Assembly (NCBI GenBank): GCA_947631615.1
Contig: CANRLX010000003.1
Coordinates: 1-64,000 of the forward strand
DNA: 64,000 bases
Source of the DNA: an uncultured Acetatifactor sp.
GTDB lineage: Bacteria > Bacillota > Clostridia > Lachnospirales > Lachnospiraceae
Direction of reading: 5' to 3'
The notes beneath the pieces are model-generated. The model had not been told where the DNA came from. It searched no databases and saw only the letters and a program-made list of their open reading frames with translations. Positions within the stretch are counted from its first letter, which is position 1; every line of letters begins with the position of its first letter. A program made the position numbers and the translations under genes. This document shows positions 43,073 through 52,819 of the stretch, in pieces.

Positions 43073-45646
43073 TTAGGACTTTTTGGGGTGAATGTTCCGT
43101 ATGGTCTTTTGTTTTGCGGGCTTTTTTGAGGCTTTCCCACCGTCCGGTCCCTTTCGGGAGGCGGTGCCCTTCGCTCCGGTGTTCTTCGCCCCGTCCGCAG
43201 CCCTCCTGGGCCGTATCAGGCATTTGGGGCCAAATCCGATCAGATCCGTTCGGTTTGCCCTGGTCAGCGCCTCGTATACCAGATCGTAATTTTTCGGATT
43301 GCGGTACTGGATCAGCGCCCGCTGCATTGCCTTCTCATGGGGATTGCGGCAGACATAGACCGGTTTCATATCCCTGGGATCCAATCCCGTGTAGTACATG
43401 ACGGTGGACAGCGTGGAGGGCGTCGGATAAAAATCCTGCACCTGCTCCGGCATATAGCCTAAGTCCCTCAGATACTCCGCCAGTTCGATTGCCTCCTTCA
43501 GAGTGGAGCCCGGATGGGAGGACATCAGATAAGGGACCAGAAACTGATTTTTGGAAAGCCCCCTGTTCAGCGCTTTGTACTTTTTCACAAAGCGTTCATA
43601 GACGGCATTTTCCGGCTTTCCCAGGTATCGAAGCACCCGGTCGGAAATGTGTTCCGGAGCCACCTTGAGCTGTCCGCTGATATGGTGCTCCACCAGCTCC
43701 CGAAAGAAGGTGTCGTCGGGATCCGCCAAAAGGTAATCAAAGCGGATGCCGGAGCGCACGAACACCTTTTTGACCCCGGGCAGGGCCCGCAGCTTTTGCA
43801 GAAGGAGGCGATAGTCCGAGTGATCTACCGTCAGGTTTTTGCAAGGCCTGGGAAACAGGCATTGCCTGTCCTTGCAGACGCCCCTGGAAAGCTGCTTTTC
43901 GCAGGAGGGATGTCGGAAATTTGCGGTGGGGCCTCCCACATCGTGGATATAGCCCTTGAAATCCGGATCCCTTATCATACGCTCAGCCTCCCTGAGAATG
44001 GACGCGTGGCTCCTGGTCTGGACCGTCCGCCCCTGGTGGAAGGTCAGGGCACAGAAGCTGCAGCCGCCGAAGCAGCCGCGGTTGCTGATCAGGGAAAATT
44101 TGACCTCCGCGATGGCGGGCACCCCTCCCCTTTCTTCGTAGGAGGGATGGTAGCCTCTCATGTAGGGGAGATCATAGACCTGATCCATCTCCTCCTGGGT
44201 GAGGGGCGGCTGCGGCGGATTCTGCACCACATACACGCCGTTCGGATAGGGCTCGATCAGTGTTTTGGCGGTGCAATGGTCCGTATTTTCGTATTGGACG
44301 GCAAAGCTCTGCGCATAGCGTTTTTTCTCCGCCTTCATCTCCTCGTAGGAGGGAAGGAGGATCCCGTCGTATATTCCGGAAATATCCCTGGTGCGATAGA
44401 CGGTCCCCGCCACAAAGGTGATATCCCTCACGGCGATGCCGCCCGCCAGAGCGTCCGCGATCTCTACGATGGATTTCTCCCCCATGCCGTAGGAGATCAG
44501 GTCCGCCTGGCTGTCCAGGAGAACCGAGCGCTTGAAGCTGTCCGTCCAGTAGTCGTAATGGGCGAGGCGTCGCAGGCTCGCCTCGATGCCTCCTATAATA
44601 ATGGGGACATCCCGATAGCTCTTCCGGATCAGGTTGCCGTACACGGCGACCGCGTGGTCGGGACGCCGTCCCGTTTCGCCGCCGGGGGTGTACGCGTCCG
44701 TGGTGCGTCGCTTTTTCGAGACGGAATAATGGTTTACACAGCTGTCCATGTTGCCGGCGGACACGAGAAAGCCAAGCCTCGGCCTTCCAAACACGCGGAT
44801 GCTCTCCTCGTCCCTCCAGTCTGGCTGGGAGAGGATTCCCACCCGATAGCCGTGCGCCTCCAGGATTCGGCTGATAATGGCGTGGCCGAAGGAGGGGTGG
44901 TCCACATAGGCGTCCCCTATGACATAGACAAAGTCCACCCGATCCCAGCCCCTCTCCTCCATCTCCTGTGCCGTGGTGGGGAGATACCGCCCGAACAGTC
45001 CGTGATAATCCGTGATATAATAGTCCGCCAGAGCCTCCTTTTGGGACCGCTCGCTAAGGGAATAATCGTCCTCCACGGCGCAGACCCTCATACCGGCGGA
45101 CTTTCCCGCCTGTATTCCCGGCAGGATGTCCTCAAACACCAGGCATTTCTCTGGCGCCACCTGCAGCACCCGAGAGACGGTAAGATAGATGTCCGGAGCC
45201 GGTTTTCCGTTTACGACCTCGCTTCCCGTCATAATGCAGGAGAAGCGATCCCTTATGCCGTGCACGGACAGGACGTTCTCCACCAGCTCTCTGGAGTTAC
45301 TGGTGGCGATGCCCAGCTTGAGATGATTTTGGGCACATCCGTCCAGAAATTCCAAAATCCCCGGCTTCAGGGGCACCTCTCTCTCGTATTTGTCCCACGC
45401 CATCTGATTCCAGTTTTCCTTGATCCGGTCGATAGGATCCGGTATGGGGAAATGCTCCTTGAAATAGACCGCCGTCTCGTGGAAGCTCTTTCCCTCTATC
45501 TGCGCCTGCAGATCCTCCGGCATCGGGATCCCGTAACGGCCCAGATATTCCACGTCGATCTCCCGCCAGAGCCACATGGAGTCCACCAGCGATCCGTCCA
45601 GATCAAAGATCACCGCCTCGATATCCGCAAGCATTTCATGATTCAT
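43073..45646 (-). CDS. fusion of HAD-family phosphatase and YgiQ-type radical SAM protein
   Basis: This single open frame has 857 residues. Residues 1-215 form a HAD hydrolase of the phosphoglucomutase/pseudouridine-phosphatase group (nucleophile in FDLDGS at 14-19, then ATSNS and [10 protein letters not shown]). From about 220, [20 protein letters not shown] starts a complete YgiQ/UPF0313 protein, with the radical SAM motif CFGGCSFC (Cys525, 529, 532) and a C-terminal basic tail. YgiQ genes normally begin at the equivalent of residue 218, so two genes appear joined without a stop. Both active sites look intact. Neither substrate is known. GGAGG precedes the ATG; it overlaps rsuA by 11 nt. 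Confidence 0.88.
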   Translation of the reverse strand: MNHEMLADIEAVIFDLDGSLVDSMWLWREIDVEYLGRYGIPMPEDLQAQIEGKSFHETAVYFKEHFPIPDPIDRIKENWNQMAWDKYEREVPLKPGILEFLDGCAQNHLKLGIATSNSRELVENVLSVHGIRDRFSCIMTGSEVVNGKPAPDIYLTVSRVLQVAPEKCLVFEDILPGIQAGKSAGMRVCAVEDDYSLSERSQKEALADYYITDYHGLFGRYLPTTAQEMEERGWDRVDFVYVIGDAYVDHPSFGHAIISRILEAHGYRVGILSQPDWRDEESIRVFGRPRLGFLVSAGNMDSCVNHYSVSKKRRTTDAYTPGGETGRRPDHAVAVYGNLIRKSYRDVPIIIGGIEASLRRLAHYDYWTDSFKRSVLLDSQADLISYGMGEKSIVEIADALAGGIAVRDITFVAGTVYRTRDISGIYDGILLPSYEEMKAEKKRYAQSFAVQYENTDHCTAKTLIEPYPNGVYVVQNPPQPPLTQEEMDQVYDLPYMRGYHPSYEERGGVPAIAEVKFSLISNRGCFGGCSFCALTFHQGRTVQTRSHASILREAERMIRDPDFKGYIHDVGGPTANFRHPSCEKQLSRGVCKDRQCLFPRPCKNLTVDHSDYRLLLQKLRALPGVKKVFVRSGIRFDYLLADPDDTFFRELVEHHISGQLKVAPEHISDRVLRYLGKPENAVYERFVKKYKALNRGLSKNQFLVPYLMSSHPGSTLKEAIELAEYLRDLGYMPEQVQDFYPTPSTLSTVMYYTGLDPRDMKPVYVCRNPHEKAMQRALIQYRNPKNYDLVYEALTRANRTDLIGFGPKCLIRPRRAADGAKNTGAKGTASRKGPDGGKASKKPAKQKTIRNIHPKKS

Positions 45647-46334
45647 GTAACAGCGCTACCTCCTCTTTTGTCAGCTCTCTGCTCTGTCCGGGCGAAAGCC
45701 TGTCGTCCAGCTGCAGCCTGCCGAAGCAGATCCTCTTTAGAGAAAGGACCTCGTTTCCCACCGCCTTCAGCATCCGTTTCACCTGGTGATACCGCCCTTC
45801 GTGAATGGTGAGCAGGATTTCACATTCCCCCAGGACCTCCACCTTCGCCGGAGCGGTGGGCTTATCGTCCCCGATGTCGATCCCCTGGGACAGGCGCCCG
45901 ATCTCTTCCGGAGAAAGCTCTCTTTGGATCCTGACCGCATAGACCTTCTCCACGTGCCTTTTCGGCGAGAGGAGGCGGTGGGCGAGCTCCCCGTCATTGG
46001 TGAGGATCAGCAGCCCTTCCGTGTCCTTATCCAGCCGGCCCACGGGAAAGAGTCCGGCGCGCTTCTCCTCTGGCAGAAGCTCCAAAACGGTCCTGTCCAG
46101 AAGATCCCTGGTGGCGGAGACGACCCCCTGGGGCTTGTTCAGCATATAATAGACGAACCTGCAGAAGGTCAGGGGTTCCCCGTTTAGGGCGATCCGGTCG
46201 CAGGTCTCGTCGATCCTTTGTTCCGGCGCCCTGACCACGGAACCGTTCACCGTGACAAGTCCTTTTCGGATATAGTCCTTCACCTGGCTCCGGCTCCCCT
46301 GATGCAGTTCACATAAAAATTTATCCAGTCGCAA
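45636..46334 (-). CDS. RsuA-family pseudouridine synthase
   Basis: This protein makes a pseudouridine in rRNA. It has 232 residues from the chosen start: an N-terminal S4 domain ([24 protein letters not shown]) and a catalytic domain with the nucleophile Asp in [11 protein letters not shown] and the YHQVKRM motif. I place the start at a TTG (46334), where AGGAG lies 11 nt upstream and the protein begins LRLDKFL as usual; an ATG at 46373 lies in the divergent promoter region. The 3' end overlaps the HAD-YgiQ gene by 11 nt. Confidence 0.88.
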   Translation of the reverse strand: MRLDKFLCELHQGSRSQVKDYIRKGLVTVNGSVVRAPEQRIDETCDRIALNGEPLTFCRFVYYMLNKPQGVVSATRDLLDRTVLELLPEEKRAGLFPVGRLDKDTEGLLILTNDGELAHRLLSPKRHVEKVYAVRIQRELSPEEIGRLSQGIDIGDDKPTAPAKVEVLGECEILLTIHEGRYHQVKRMLKAVGNEVLSLKRICFGRLQLDDRLSPGQSRELTKEEVALLHES

Positions 46335-46383
46335 GATGCTTCTTTCTCCTACTATTTCAGCGGTCAGGCTCATATATTAGACC

Positions 46384-47349
46384 ATGAAAGGTTATTCCAG
46401 ATTCCTGATCACACTTGTTTTTTTCCTGATGGTGGGCTGTATTCTGACCCACTCCCAGCTCGGCCTTGCCTACGCCCTGACAGGACTCGACCTGTGGTAT
46501 GAAAAAATGGTCCCCGCGCTCCTGCCCTTTATGATCCTGTCCAGCATCATGATAAGGCTGCGCCTGACGGAAGGCTTCACCACCGTGCTCTATCCCGTGC
46601 TTAAGCCCGTCTTTCGGGTGTCCCGAAACGTCTGTTATGCCATCATCATGGGATTTTTGTGCGGATTCCCCATGGGCGCCCGAACGGCTGCGGACCTCTA
46701 TGAGCGACAGAGGATCACGGAGCGGGAGGCAGAGTATCTTCTGGCCTTCTGCAACAACATCGGGCCGGTGTATTTTTTGAGCTTTGCCCTGCCTCTGATC
46801 GGCAGTCCAAGGATCCTTCCCTGTCTTTTCGGGATGTACGGGATCCCCCTTGTCTACGGCGCCGTTCTCCGAAGGACCTTTTATCGGGACCTGGATTTTA
46901 GTATCGCCTCTTCCTCCGGTCCGCATCCGAGGCCAGACGGCCGGACGCTCCTTCCCTCTTCCCCCGCGGAAAAGCTGACGCTTTTGGGGGAGATGGACGA
47001 CGCCATAAACAGCTCCCTGCAAAGTATTTTGATGCTGGGCGGCTATATGATTTTGTTTAACCTTATGAACCTGGCCCCTCACATTCTCCTGGGACGTGTC
47101 CCCAGGCTGATAGCGCCCCTCTTTGAGATCAGCGGGGGACTGAAGCTTCTGGGGGATCGGGCGCCGCTCTACACCCTGCTGGTGCTTCCCTTCGGCGGCC
47201 TCTCCTGCCTGGCCCAGACCTATAGCTGCATCCAAAAGACGCCGCTGTCCATCGGAAGATACCTTAGCCACAAGCTGACGCTGACCGCCCTGACCGCGGC
47301 CTATTATCTGTGCCTTTGGTCGGTTTCCCCGTCCTGCCTTCTGCGCTGA
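46384..47349 (+). CDS. nucleoside-recognition (Gate) domain membrane protein, YlbJ-like
   Basis: This polytopic membrane protein has 321 residues, about eight helices and two Gate-type segments (about 76-140, IIMGFLCGFPMGARTAADLYE, and the C-terminal one with PFGGLSCLAQTYSC). The family includes the sporulation protein YlbJ and SpmA/B; the FPMGA and AFCNN motifs fit YlbJ. It would be consistent with a spore-forming host, but the function is not proven. No strong ribosome binding site precedes the ATG. The 3' end overlaps the convergent amidase gene by 46 nt. Confidence 0.75.
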   Translation: MKGYSRFLITLVFFLMVGCILTHSQLGLAYALTGLDLWYEKMVPALLPFMILSSIMIRLRLTEGFTTVLYPVLKPVFRVSRNVCYAIIMGFLCGFPMGARTAADLYERQRITEREAEYLLAFCNNIGPVYFLSFALPLIGSPRILPCLFGMYGIPLVYGAVLRRTFYRDLDFSIASSSGPHPRPDGRTLLPSSPAEKLTLLGEMDDAINSSLQSILMLGGYMILFNLMNLAPHILLGRVPRLIAPLFEISGGLKLLGDRAPLYTLLVLPFGGLSCLAQTYSCIQKTPLSIGRYLSHKLTLTALTAAYYLCLWSVSPSCLLR

Positions 47350-48695
47350 CGCCGGCGCTTTTTTCTCCGGCTGTCGGCGATCATCTGCGACAGGACCACC
47401 AGCGCCAGCAGAAAGACCACGATCACCAGGCAGACCGCAAGAAAGCTAAAGAAATCGACCTGGGGGTTTGCCTGCTCCTCCTCGGGAAGCTCCGGCCGGA
47501 AGGTGGAGGTGCCGGGGAGACTGCTCTCGGACGGTTCTGTCGTCTCCTCCGAATCCGCCGTTTTCTCCATCGCCGCCTCCCCTGCGGCGGCCTCCACGTC
47601 CCCTTCCGTCTCCGCGTAGAGGAAGGTCTGGAGAAAATCGACGGTGTTGCTCTCCGTGTAGAGATCGTACAGATTGTAAGCGCGAAAGACCACATGGGGC
47701 TGCCTGCCAGACGGGATCTGCAGGGTCACGTCGGCGATATCCTGATAGGTCCCCTCCACCACGTCGCAGTTTGGCCACGGCTGCCTCGGGCTATACGTTT
47801 CCCCTCCGTCCAGACTGTAGGAGTAATACAGAAGCATACTGTCATAGTCGGCCGCCGTGATCTCAAAGGTGGTCTCTCCCGTGTTGAAATTGGCATCCTT
47901 TAAGGTAATTTGACAGATATCCGGCTCGGTCTGATCTGCCGTTGTCCGCGCCACCTTTTGGTTCGGGGATGCGGCGGCCAGCTCGCCTGCGCTGTAGGCG
48001 CTGTAATCCACGCCCAGCTCTTCGCTTTTCAGTCCAAAATACTTGGCGACCGAGAGCGCGTCCGCCCTTCCGAACGCCTCGAGATCCTCCGTGGAATCAC
48101 AAAAGGGAACGTCCGTCTCCTCGTCCACGTGGCAGTGCTCGATGATCACCGCGGGGATTTCCTGCTCTCTCGCAAACCGGATAATCCCGTAATAGTCCCC
48201 GTTGTCGCCAAGCCTTGTCTTCACGCCCCGCAGAAAGAGCCCCATATCCCGCATCGTCTCCATCTGGACCATGCCGAACTGATACCCGTAGGCATTGTAC
48301 GGCGCAAACGCCGAGACCCAGACCTCTGACCCATACAGCTCATGGCTCAGAGAGGCGTTATAATGGATGCTGAAGAGGAAATCCGCGTCCACCGACGCCG
48401 CAAACGCCGCCCGTTCATCCAGACCCAGATCTACGTCCGTGGTGCGGGTCAGATACACCTCCACGTTGTCGTATTTGGACAGCTCCTCATACATTGCCCT
48501 CGCCGTCACCATCGTCATGGACTTTTCCTGAAATCCGTTCTCGATCGTCCCCTCGTTTTCCCCGCCGTGCCCGGGATCGATCACAATGGTAATCACATCC
48601 TGTGTCTCCTGGATCCTGCCGTCCGCCCGCACCGGCAGACAGGCGCCCGCCCAAAGGAGTATGCAGGCCGCGGCATAGGTAATAAATTTTCTCAT
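47304..48695 (-). CDS. N-acetylmuramoyl-L-alanine amidase, membrane-anchored
   Basis: This zinc cell-wall hydrolase has 463 residues: a signal peptide (about 1-23), an Amidase_3 domain (about 33-230) with ligands in DPGHGGENEG (His), the ENGF Glu region, SIHYNAS (His) and the catalytic Glu of IIEHCHVDEE. A region with about 110 residues of unclear fold follows, then an acidic Ser/Thr/Pro linker, one membrane helix (about 425-447) and a very basic end (RRKKRRRQRRR). The C-terminal anchor is unusual for amidases. The ATG at 48695 has GGAG; the open frame extends upstream to 48773. Overlaps the convergent gene by 46 nt. Confidence 0.88.
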   Translation of the reverse strand: MRKFITYAAACILLWAGACLPVRADGRIQETQDVITIVIDPGHGGENEGTIENGFQEKSMTMVTARAMYEELSKYDNVEVYLTRTTDVDLGLDERAAFAASVDADFLFSIHYNASLSHELYGSEVWVSAFAPYNAYGYQFGMVQMETMRDMGLFLRGVKTRLGDNGDYYGIIRFAREQEIPAVIIEHCHVDEETDVPFCDSTEDLEAFGRADALSVAKYFGLKSEELGVDYSAYSAGELAAASPNQKVARTTADQTEPDICQITLKDANFNTGETTFEITAADYDSMLLYYSYSLDGGETYSPRQPWPNCDVVEGTYQDIADVTLQIPSGRQPHVVFRAYNLYDLYTESNTVDFLQTFLYAETEGDVEAAAGEAAMEKTADSEETTEPSESSLPGTSTFRPELPEEEQANPQVDFFSFLAVCLVIVVFLLALVVLSQMIADSRRKKRRRQRRRQDGETDQRHR

Positions 48696-48788
48696 TGCTC
48701 TCAACTCCGTGTCCCTGATAACAACAAAGCCAGCTTTCTCTCCCGAAAACTGGCTTATCCCTCGTACCGTCAACTCATTGCAAACCGC

Positions 48789-49394
48789 CTACGATATCAC
48801 GTCGATATCTCCGGCCTCACCGTTTTCTTCCAGTGTGCTCATCTCCATCTCATCCTCGATCGGGTGAAGCTGTCTGCGGTCGTTATGAATGATCTCCTCG
48901 TAATGCTTTAAAGATCCCAGCAGATTGTCATAGTTGGCGCCTGCCGCCTGCCTGGAGGAGACGATGACATTCTCCAGATAGCTCAGCATGTCCTCCATAT
49001 ACTGTGCGGCCGCCGTGCGCACCGTGTTTGCCTCGATGGTGGCGTTGTCGACGATATCCTGCGCCTGCTTGGTGGCCATCGTCACCACCTCGTTGGCCTG
49101 GGCGTATGCCTGCTGCATAATCTCATGCTCGCTGATCAGCTCGTTGGTGTGGATGGTGGCCTCGTTGATCAGCGCCTCCGCCTTTGCCCTCGCGTCGTTT
49201 AAGATCGCTTCCTTATTGCTGATGATCTTCTGATACCGCTTGATCTCATCGGGAGTTTTCATGCGGAGCTCGCGCAGCAGCTCGTCAATCTCGTCTTTGT
49301 TCACGATGATCTCCGTGCTCGACATAAACTTGGGCTTACAGCTCTCAATGTACTCTTCTATTTCATCAATTAACTGTTCGATTCTGCTGCTCAT
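48789..49394 (-). CDS. coiled-coil protein of unknown function (DivIVA/ATPase subunit H-like)
   Basis: This protein has 201 residues and is almost wholly helical: heptad-like coiled coil from about 1 to 150 (DEIEEYIESCKPK, IKRYQKIISNKEAILNDARAK) and an acidic C-terminus. Such proteins between coaD and downstream envelope genes are common in Lachnospiraceae and are often named after V-type ATPase subunit H by weak similarity; a DivIVA-like scaffold is equally likely. The upstream in-frame start at 49415 is a TTG; the ATG at 49394 is preferred. Confidence 0.65.
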   Translation of the reverse strand: MSSRIEQLIDEIEEYIESCKPKFMSSTEIIVNKDEIDELLRELRMKTPDEIKRYQKIISNKEAILNDARAKAEALINEATIHTNELISEHEIMQQAYAQANEVVTMATKQAQDIVDNATIEANTVRTAAAQYMEDMLSYLENVIVSSRQAAGANYDNLLGSLKHYEEIIHNDRRQLHPIEDEMEMSTLEENGEAGDIDVIS

Positions 49395-49472
49395 AAACTG
49401 ACCATGCCTTTCCAAGATTTTGTGTATCTCTGATTCCTCGCTCTGTTTTGCGGAGATCCTCCGATCAGGCCG

Positions 49473-49973
49473 CTATTCCCGCTGCGACCGTTTCTTGCGG
49501 TATTTCTCAAAGATCATCTCTGCCACAAAGTCCGGCACCGCCTTTGAGATGTCCCCTCCGAAGTAAGCGATCTCCTTTACGCTGGAGGAGCTTAAGTACG
49601 CGTACTCCAGACTGGTGGTCAAAAACACCGTGTCCATCTTCCCGCCGGACAAAAGCCGGTTGGTCTGGGCCATCTGAAGCTCATACTCAAAGTCCGTGAT
49701 CGCGCGAAGCCCGCGAACCGCCACGTGCAGATCGTTTTCGGCTGCGTAGTTGGTGAGCAGGCCGCTGAAGCTGTTCACCTGCACGTTGGGGAGATGCCTG
49801 GTAGCCTCCTTAAGTATCTTAACACGTTCCTCGACAGAAAACAACGGTGTCTTTTGATTATTGTTCAGAACACTGACGATCAGCACATCAAAGATCTCGG
49901 AAGCACGGTTGATAATGTCCAGATGACCGTAAGTCATCGGGTCAAAGCTCCCCGGATAAACTGCTCTCTTCAT
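49473..49973 (-). CDS. coaD: phosphopantetheine adenylyltransferase
   Basis: This enzyme makes dephospho-CoA from 4'-phosphopantetheine and ATP (coenzyme A pathway). It has 166 residues. [14 protein letters not shown] holds the nucleotide-binding TxGH motif, followed by [16 protein letters not shown] and the SSSSVKEIA (ISSTxxR-like) motif. The frame stays open into rsmD, but the ATG at 49973, 4 nt after the rsmD stop, gives the family N-terminus [12 protein letters not shown]. rsmD-coaD is a conserved pair in Firmicutes. Confidence 0.96.
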   Translation of the reverse strand: MKRAVYPGSFDPMTYGHLDIINRASEIFDVLIVSVLNNNQKTPLFSVEERVKILKEATRHLPNVQVNSFSGLLTNYAAENDLHVAVRGLRAITDFEYELQMAQTNRLLSGGKMDTVFLTTSLEYAYLSSSSVKEIAYFGGDISKAVPDFVAEMIFEKYRKKRSQRE

Positions 49974-49977
49974 AACC

Positions 49978-50535
49978 TTAATCGCCCCCCGCACGTTTGA
50001 TAAACAGATGTTTGTTGGTCTTATAGCACTTTTCCTTCTGCAGCAGAAAACCCAGCTCTGACAGATAAGGCAGCGTCGTCTCCCTGGACGCCTCCACAAT
50101 AATCAGCGTGTCCTTTGTCACGTACCGCATCTCTCTCAGGGCGCTCAGCACGCGCCTTTCCTGTTCCTGGCCGTAGGGCGGATCCATAAAGATCACGTCC
50201 ACCGCGCTCTCCGCGATGCTGCCGAGGGCGGCGCAGGCATCCTGCTTTAACAGGACGGCGCGGTCCGTAAATTTTGTGAAGGCGAGGTTTTGGGTGATCA
50301 CGGCCGCCGCCTTCGGGGCGTTCTCGATAAAGTACGCCTTTCTGGCGCCCCTGCTGAGCGCCTCGATCCCGATGCCGCCGCTTCCGCTGAACAGATCCAC
50401 GAAGACGCCCCCCGGCACATCGTTCTGGATCATGTTGAAAAGCGTTTCCTTGATCCGGTCGGTGGTGGGCCTGGTGTCCATCCCCTCCGGAGCCTTCAGA
50501 GGGAGGCTGCGCGCCGTTCCGGCAATCACTCTCAT
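49978..50535 (-). CDS. rsmD: 16S rRNA (guanine966-N2)-methyltransferase
   Basis: This SAM-dependent methyltransferase has 185 residues. It has [16 protein letters not shown] at the N-terminus, the SAM-binding [20 protein letters not shown] (motif I), and the catalytic DPPYG ([10 protein letters not shown]), typical of N6/N2 methyltransferases. It modifies a guanine in the small ribosomal subunit before or during assembly. The stop is 4 nt from coaD, indicating coupled expression; it is 12 bp after parC. Confidence 0.94.
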   Translation of the reverse strand: MRVIAGTARSLPLKAPEGMDTRPTTDRIKETLFNMIQNDVPGGVFVDLFSGSGGIGIEALSRGARKAYFIENAPKAAAVITQNLAFTKFTDRAVLLKQDACAALGSIAESAVDVIFMDPPYGQEQERRVLSALREMRYVTKDTLIIVEASRETTLPYLSELGFLLQKEKCYKTNKHLFIKRAGGD

Positions 50536-50547
50536 GGAAAATACCTC

Positions 50548-52788
50548 CTATGCCCTGATCTTTGTTCCCTTGCCGTCGCGCTTGGCCAGCTTTAAGCTGT
50601 TGAGCATCACATTTCGGCTGCCGTATTCGATGAAGGTGAGATCGGTGGCCGCCGTGTAATACACGGCCTCTACGCTGTCCTTGTCGCCCAGCTTCATCCC
50701 GCGCATACCGACGGCGGTCTTTTTCATCTGGGAGATCTCCTCTATCTGGAAGCGCAGGAAATATCCCTCCTTTGACCGCAGGATGATATTGGTCTGGTCC
50801 TGCAGCGAGACCACGCTCACCAGACGATCCCCCTCGTTCAGGCGGGTGGCGGCAACCGTGCGCTTGGAAACGTCAAACTCGCCGCCATCCACGATCTTTA
50901 CCATGGATTTGGCGGTGACAAAGACAAGCTGCCGCAGATTCAGCTCGGTCTGGCTGGCAATGTATACGATATCCTCCTTCTCGGAGTTGTAATTGCTCAC
51001 GTTGTCAATGGGGATTCCCTTGTCGCGGAGTTTTCCCGCGGGAAGATCCAGCACCTTCACCGAGTGCATCTGGCCCGAGTCCGTAAACAGACAGACCTTT
51101 CCGGTGTTCTTGCAGGGAATGACGTATTTGTACTCTGCGTCGGCCGCCTCCTTGTTCCGCTCGTAGGTGGAAGAGTCGATCGTCTTGGCGTAGCCGAAGC
51201 GGTCCATCACAAAAAAGACCTCCGTCTCCTCCAGCTCCTTCTCCCGATAGACGGCCTCCCTGCCATTCTCGATCAGGGTCCTTCGCTTTCTGCCGTACTC
51301 TTTCTTGTACGCCTCCAGCTCGTTGATGATCACCTGCGCCATAGAATCCTTCCGGTCCAGGATATCCTCGTACCGGTAGATATTCGCCATCGTCTCCTCG
51401 TGTTCCTTGATCAGCGCTTCGATCTCCAGCCCGATCAGCCGGTACAGGCGCATCTCTAAAATGGCGTTTGCCTGCCGCTCCGTGAAGGCAAGCTGCTCCG
51501 CCATAATACGGGATTCCTTGTATTTGAATTTGATGCCCTCGGTTTTTCCCTCCACCAGACAGGCCTTTGCCATACTGCGGTCCCGGGAGCCGCGCAGGAT
51601 CTCGATGATCAAATCGATCACGTTGCAGGCCTTGATCAGCCCCTCCTGGATCTCCTTCCGCTCCATCTCATGCGCTAAGAGATTTCGGTACTTGCGGGTG
51701 TTCACCTGATACTGGAAGTCCACACACGCCTTGATGATCTGCTTTAGGCCCATGGTCTCCGGACGCCCGTCCGCGATGGCCAGCATATTGACGCCGAAGG
51801 TGTCCTCCAGCCGTGTCTTCTTGTATAGCAGATTGACAAAGTTCTCCGGATCCGCATCCTTCTTGAGCTCAATGACGATGCGGATGCCCTCCTTGGAGGA
51901 CTGGTTGGAAATGTCCACAATGTCCTGGGTCTTTTTGGTCTCGGAGAGAGCCGCGATATCGGTCAGGAATTTGGAGATATTGGCGCCGATCATCGTGTAG
52001 GGGATCTCGGTGATGACCACATTGGTCCTGCCGCCCCTGACGTTCTCAAACTCCACCTTGCCGCGCAGCTTGATCTTGCCGGTGCCGGTCTCATAAATCT
52101 CCGGAAGCTCGTCCTTGTTGATCACAATGCCGCCGGTGGGAAAGTCGGGCCCCTTGATATACTTCATCAGCTCCCTGGTGGTAATGTCTTCGTTCAGCAT
52201 ATAAGCCTTGACCGCGTCGATCACCTCCCCCAGATTGTGGGGCGGGGTGCTGGTCACCATGCCGACGGCGATGCCCTCGGAGCCGTTCACCAGGAAATTG
52301 GGAATCTTCACGGGCAGGACGCAAGGCTCTTTCTCCGTCTCGTCAAAGTTGGGGACAAAGTCCACCACATCCTTGTCGAGATCCGCGAGAAACGCCTCCT
52401 GGGTGATCTTCTGAAGCCTGGCCTCCGTGTAACGCATTGCCGCGGCGCCGTCCCCCTCGATATTGCCAAAGTTCCCGTGGCCGTCGATGAGCGGAAGCCC
52501 TCTTTTGAAGTCCTGCGTCATCACCACCAGCGCCTCGTAGATGGAGCTGTCGCCGTGGGGGTGGTATTTACCCATGGTATCTCCGACGATACGCGCGCTC
52601 TTTCGATACGGCCTGTCGTAGCGGATCCCCAGCTCATACATATCATAAAGCGTGCGCCTCTGAACCGGTTTCAAACCGTCACGTATGTCAGGAAGCGCCC
52701 TGGCAATTATGACACTCATAGCATAATCGATGAAGGACTTCTGCATCTCCTCGGAATATTCTGTTTTGATAATTCGATTGTCGTCCAT
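50548..52788 (-). CDS. parC: DNA topoisomerase (ATP-hydrolysing) subunit A, ParC-like
   Basis: This is the DNA-cleaving subunit of a type IIA topoisomerase, 746 residues. The winged-helix region has GDTMGKYHPHGDSSIYEALV, with Ser81 at the quinolone-relevant position, and Tyr120 in AAMRYTEARL is the catalytic tyrosine. The C-terminal domain is a partial beta-pinwheel; no QRRGGKG-type GyrA box is visible, which points to topoisomerase IV rather than gyrase. It pairs with the upstream parE-like gene, 31 bp apart, away from the dnaA locus where gyrBA normally lies. Confidence 0.88.
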   Translation of the reverse strand: MDDNRIIKTEYSEEMQKSFIDYAMSVIIARALPDIRDGLKPVQRRTLYDMYELGIRYDRPYRKSARIVGDTMGKYHPHGDSSIYEALVVMTQDFKRGLPLIDGHGNFGNIEGDGAAAMRYTEARLQKITQEAFLADLDKDVVDFVPNFDETEKEPCVLPVKIPNFLVNGSEGIAVGMVTSTPPHNLGEVIDAVKAYMLNEDITTRELMKYIKGPDFPTGGIVINKDELPEIYETGTGKIKLRGKVEFENVRGGRTNVVITEIPYTMIGANISKFLTDIAALSETKKTQDIVDISNQSSKEGIRIVIELKKDADPENFVNLLYKKTRLEDTFGVNMLAIADGRPETMGLKQIIKACVDFQYQVNTRKYRNLLAHEMERKEIQEGLIKACNVIDLIIEILRGSRDRSMAKACLVEGKTEGIKFKYKESRIMAEQLAFTERQANAILEMRLYRLIGLEIEALIKEHEETMANIYRYEDILDRKDSMAQVIINELEAYKKEYGRKRRTLIENGREAVYREKELEETEVFFVMDRFGYAKTIDSSTYERNKEAADAEYKYVIPCKNTGKVCLFTDSGQMHSVKVLDLPAGKLRDKGIPIDNVSNYNSEKEDIVYIASQTELNLRQLVFVTAKSMVKIVDGGEFDVSKRTVAATRLNEGDRLVSVVSLQDQTNIILRSKEGYFLRFQIEEISQMKKTAVGMRGMKLGDKDSVEAVYYTAATDLTFIEYGSRNVMLNSLKLAKRDGKGTKIRA

Positions 52789-52819
52789 TTCCTATATCCT
52801 TAATCCCTTTTTGGAAAAC

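Noticed and set aside
43514-45811. A 765-codon open frame on the plus strand opposite the HAD-YgiQ gene
   Set aside because: It has no recognisable domain, no ribosome binding site, and lies entirely antisense to a gene with clear motifs. Long antisense frames are common in GC-rich codon-position patterns.
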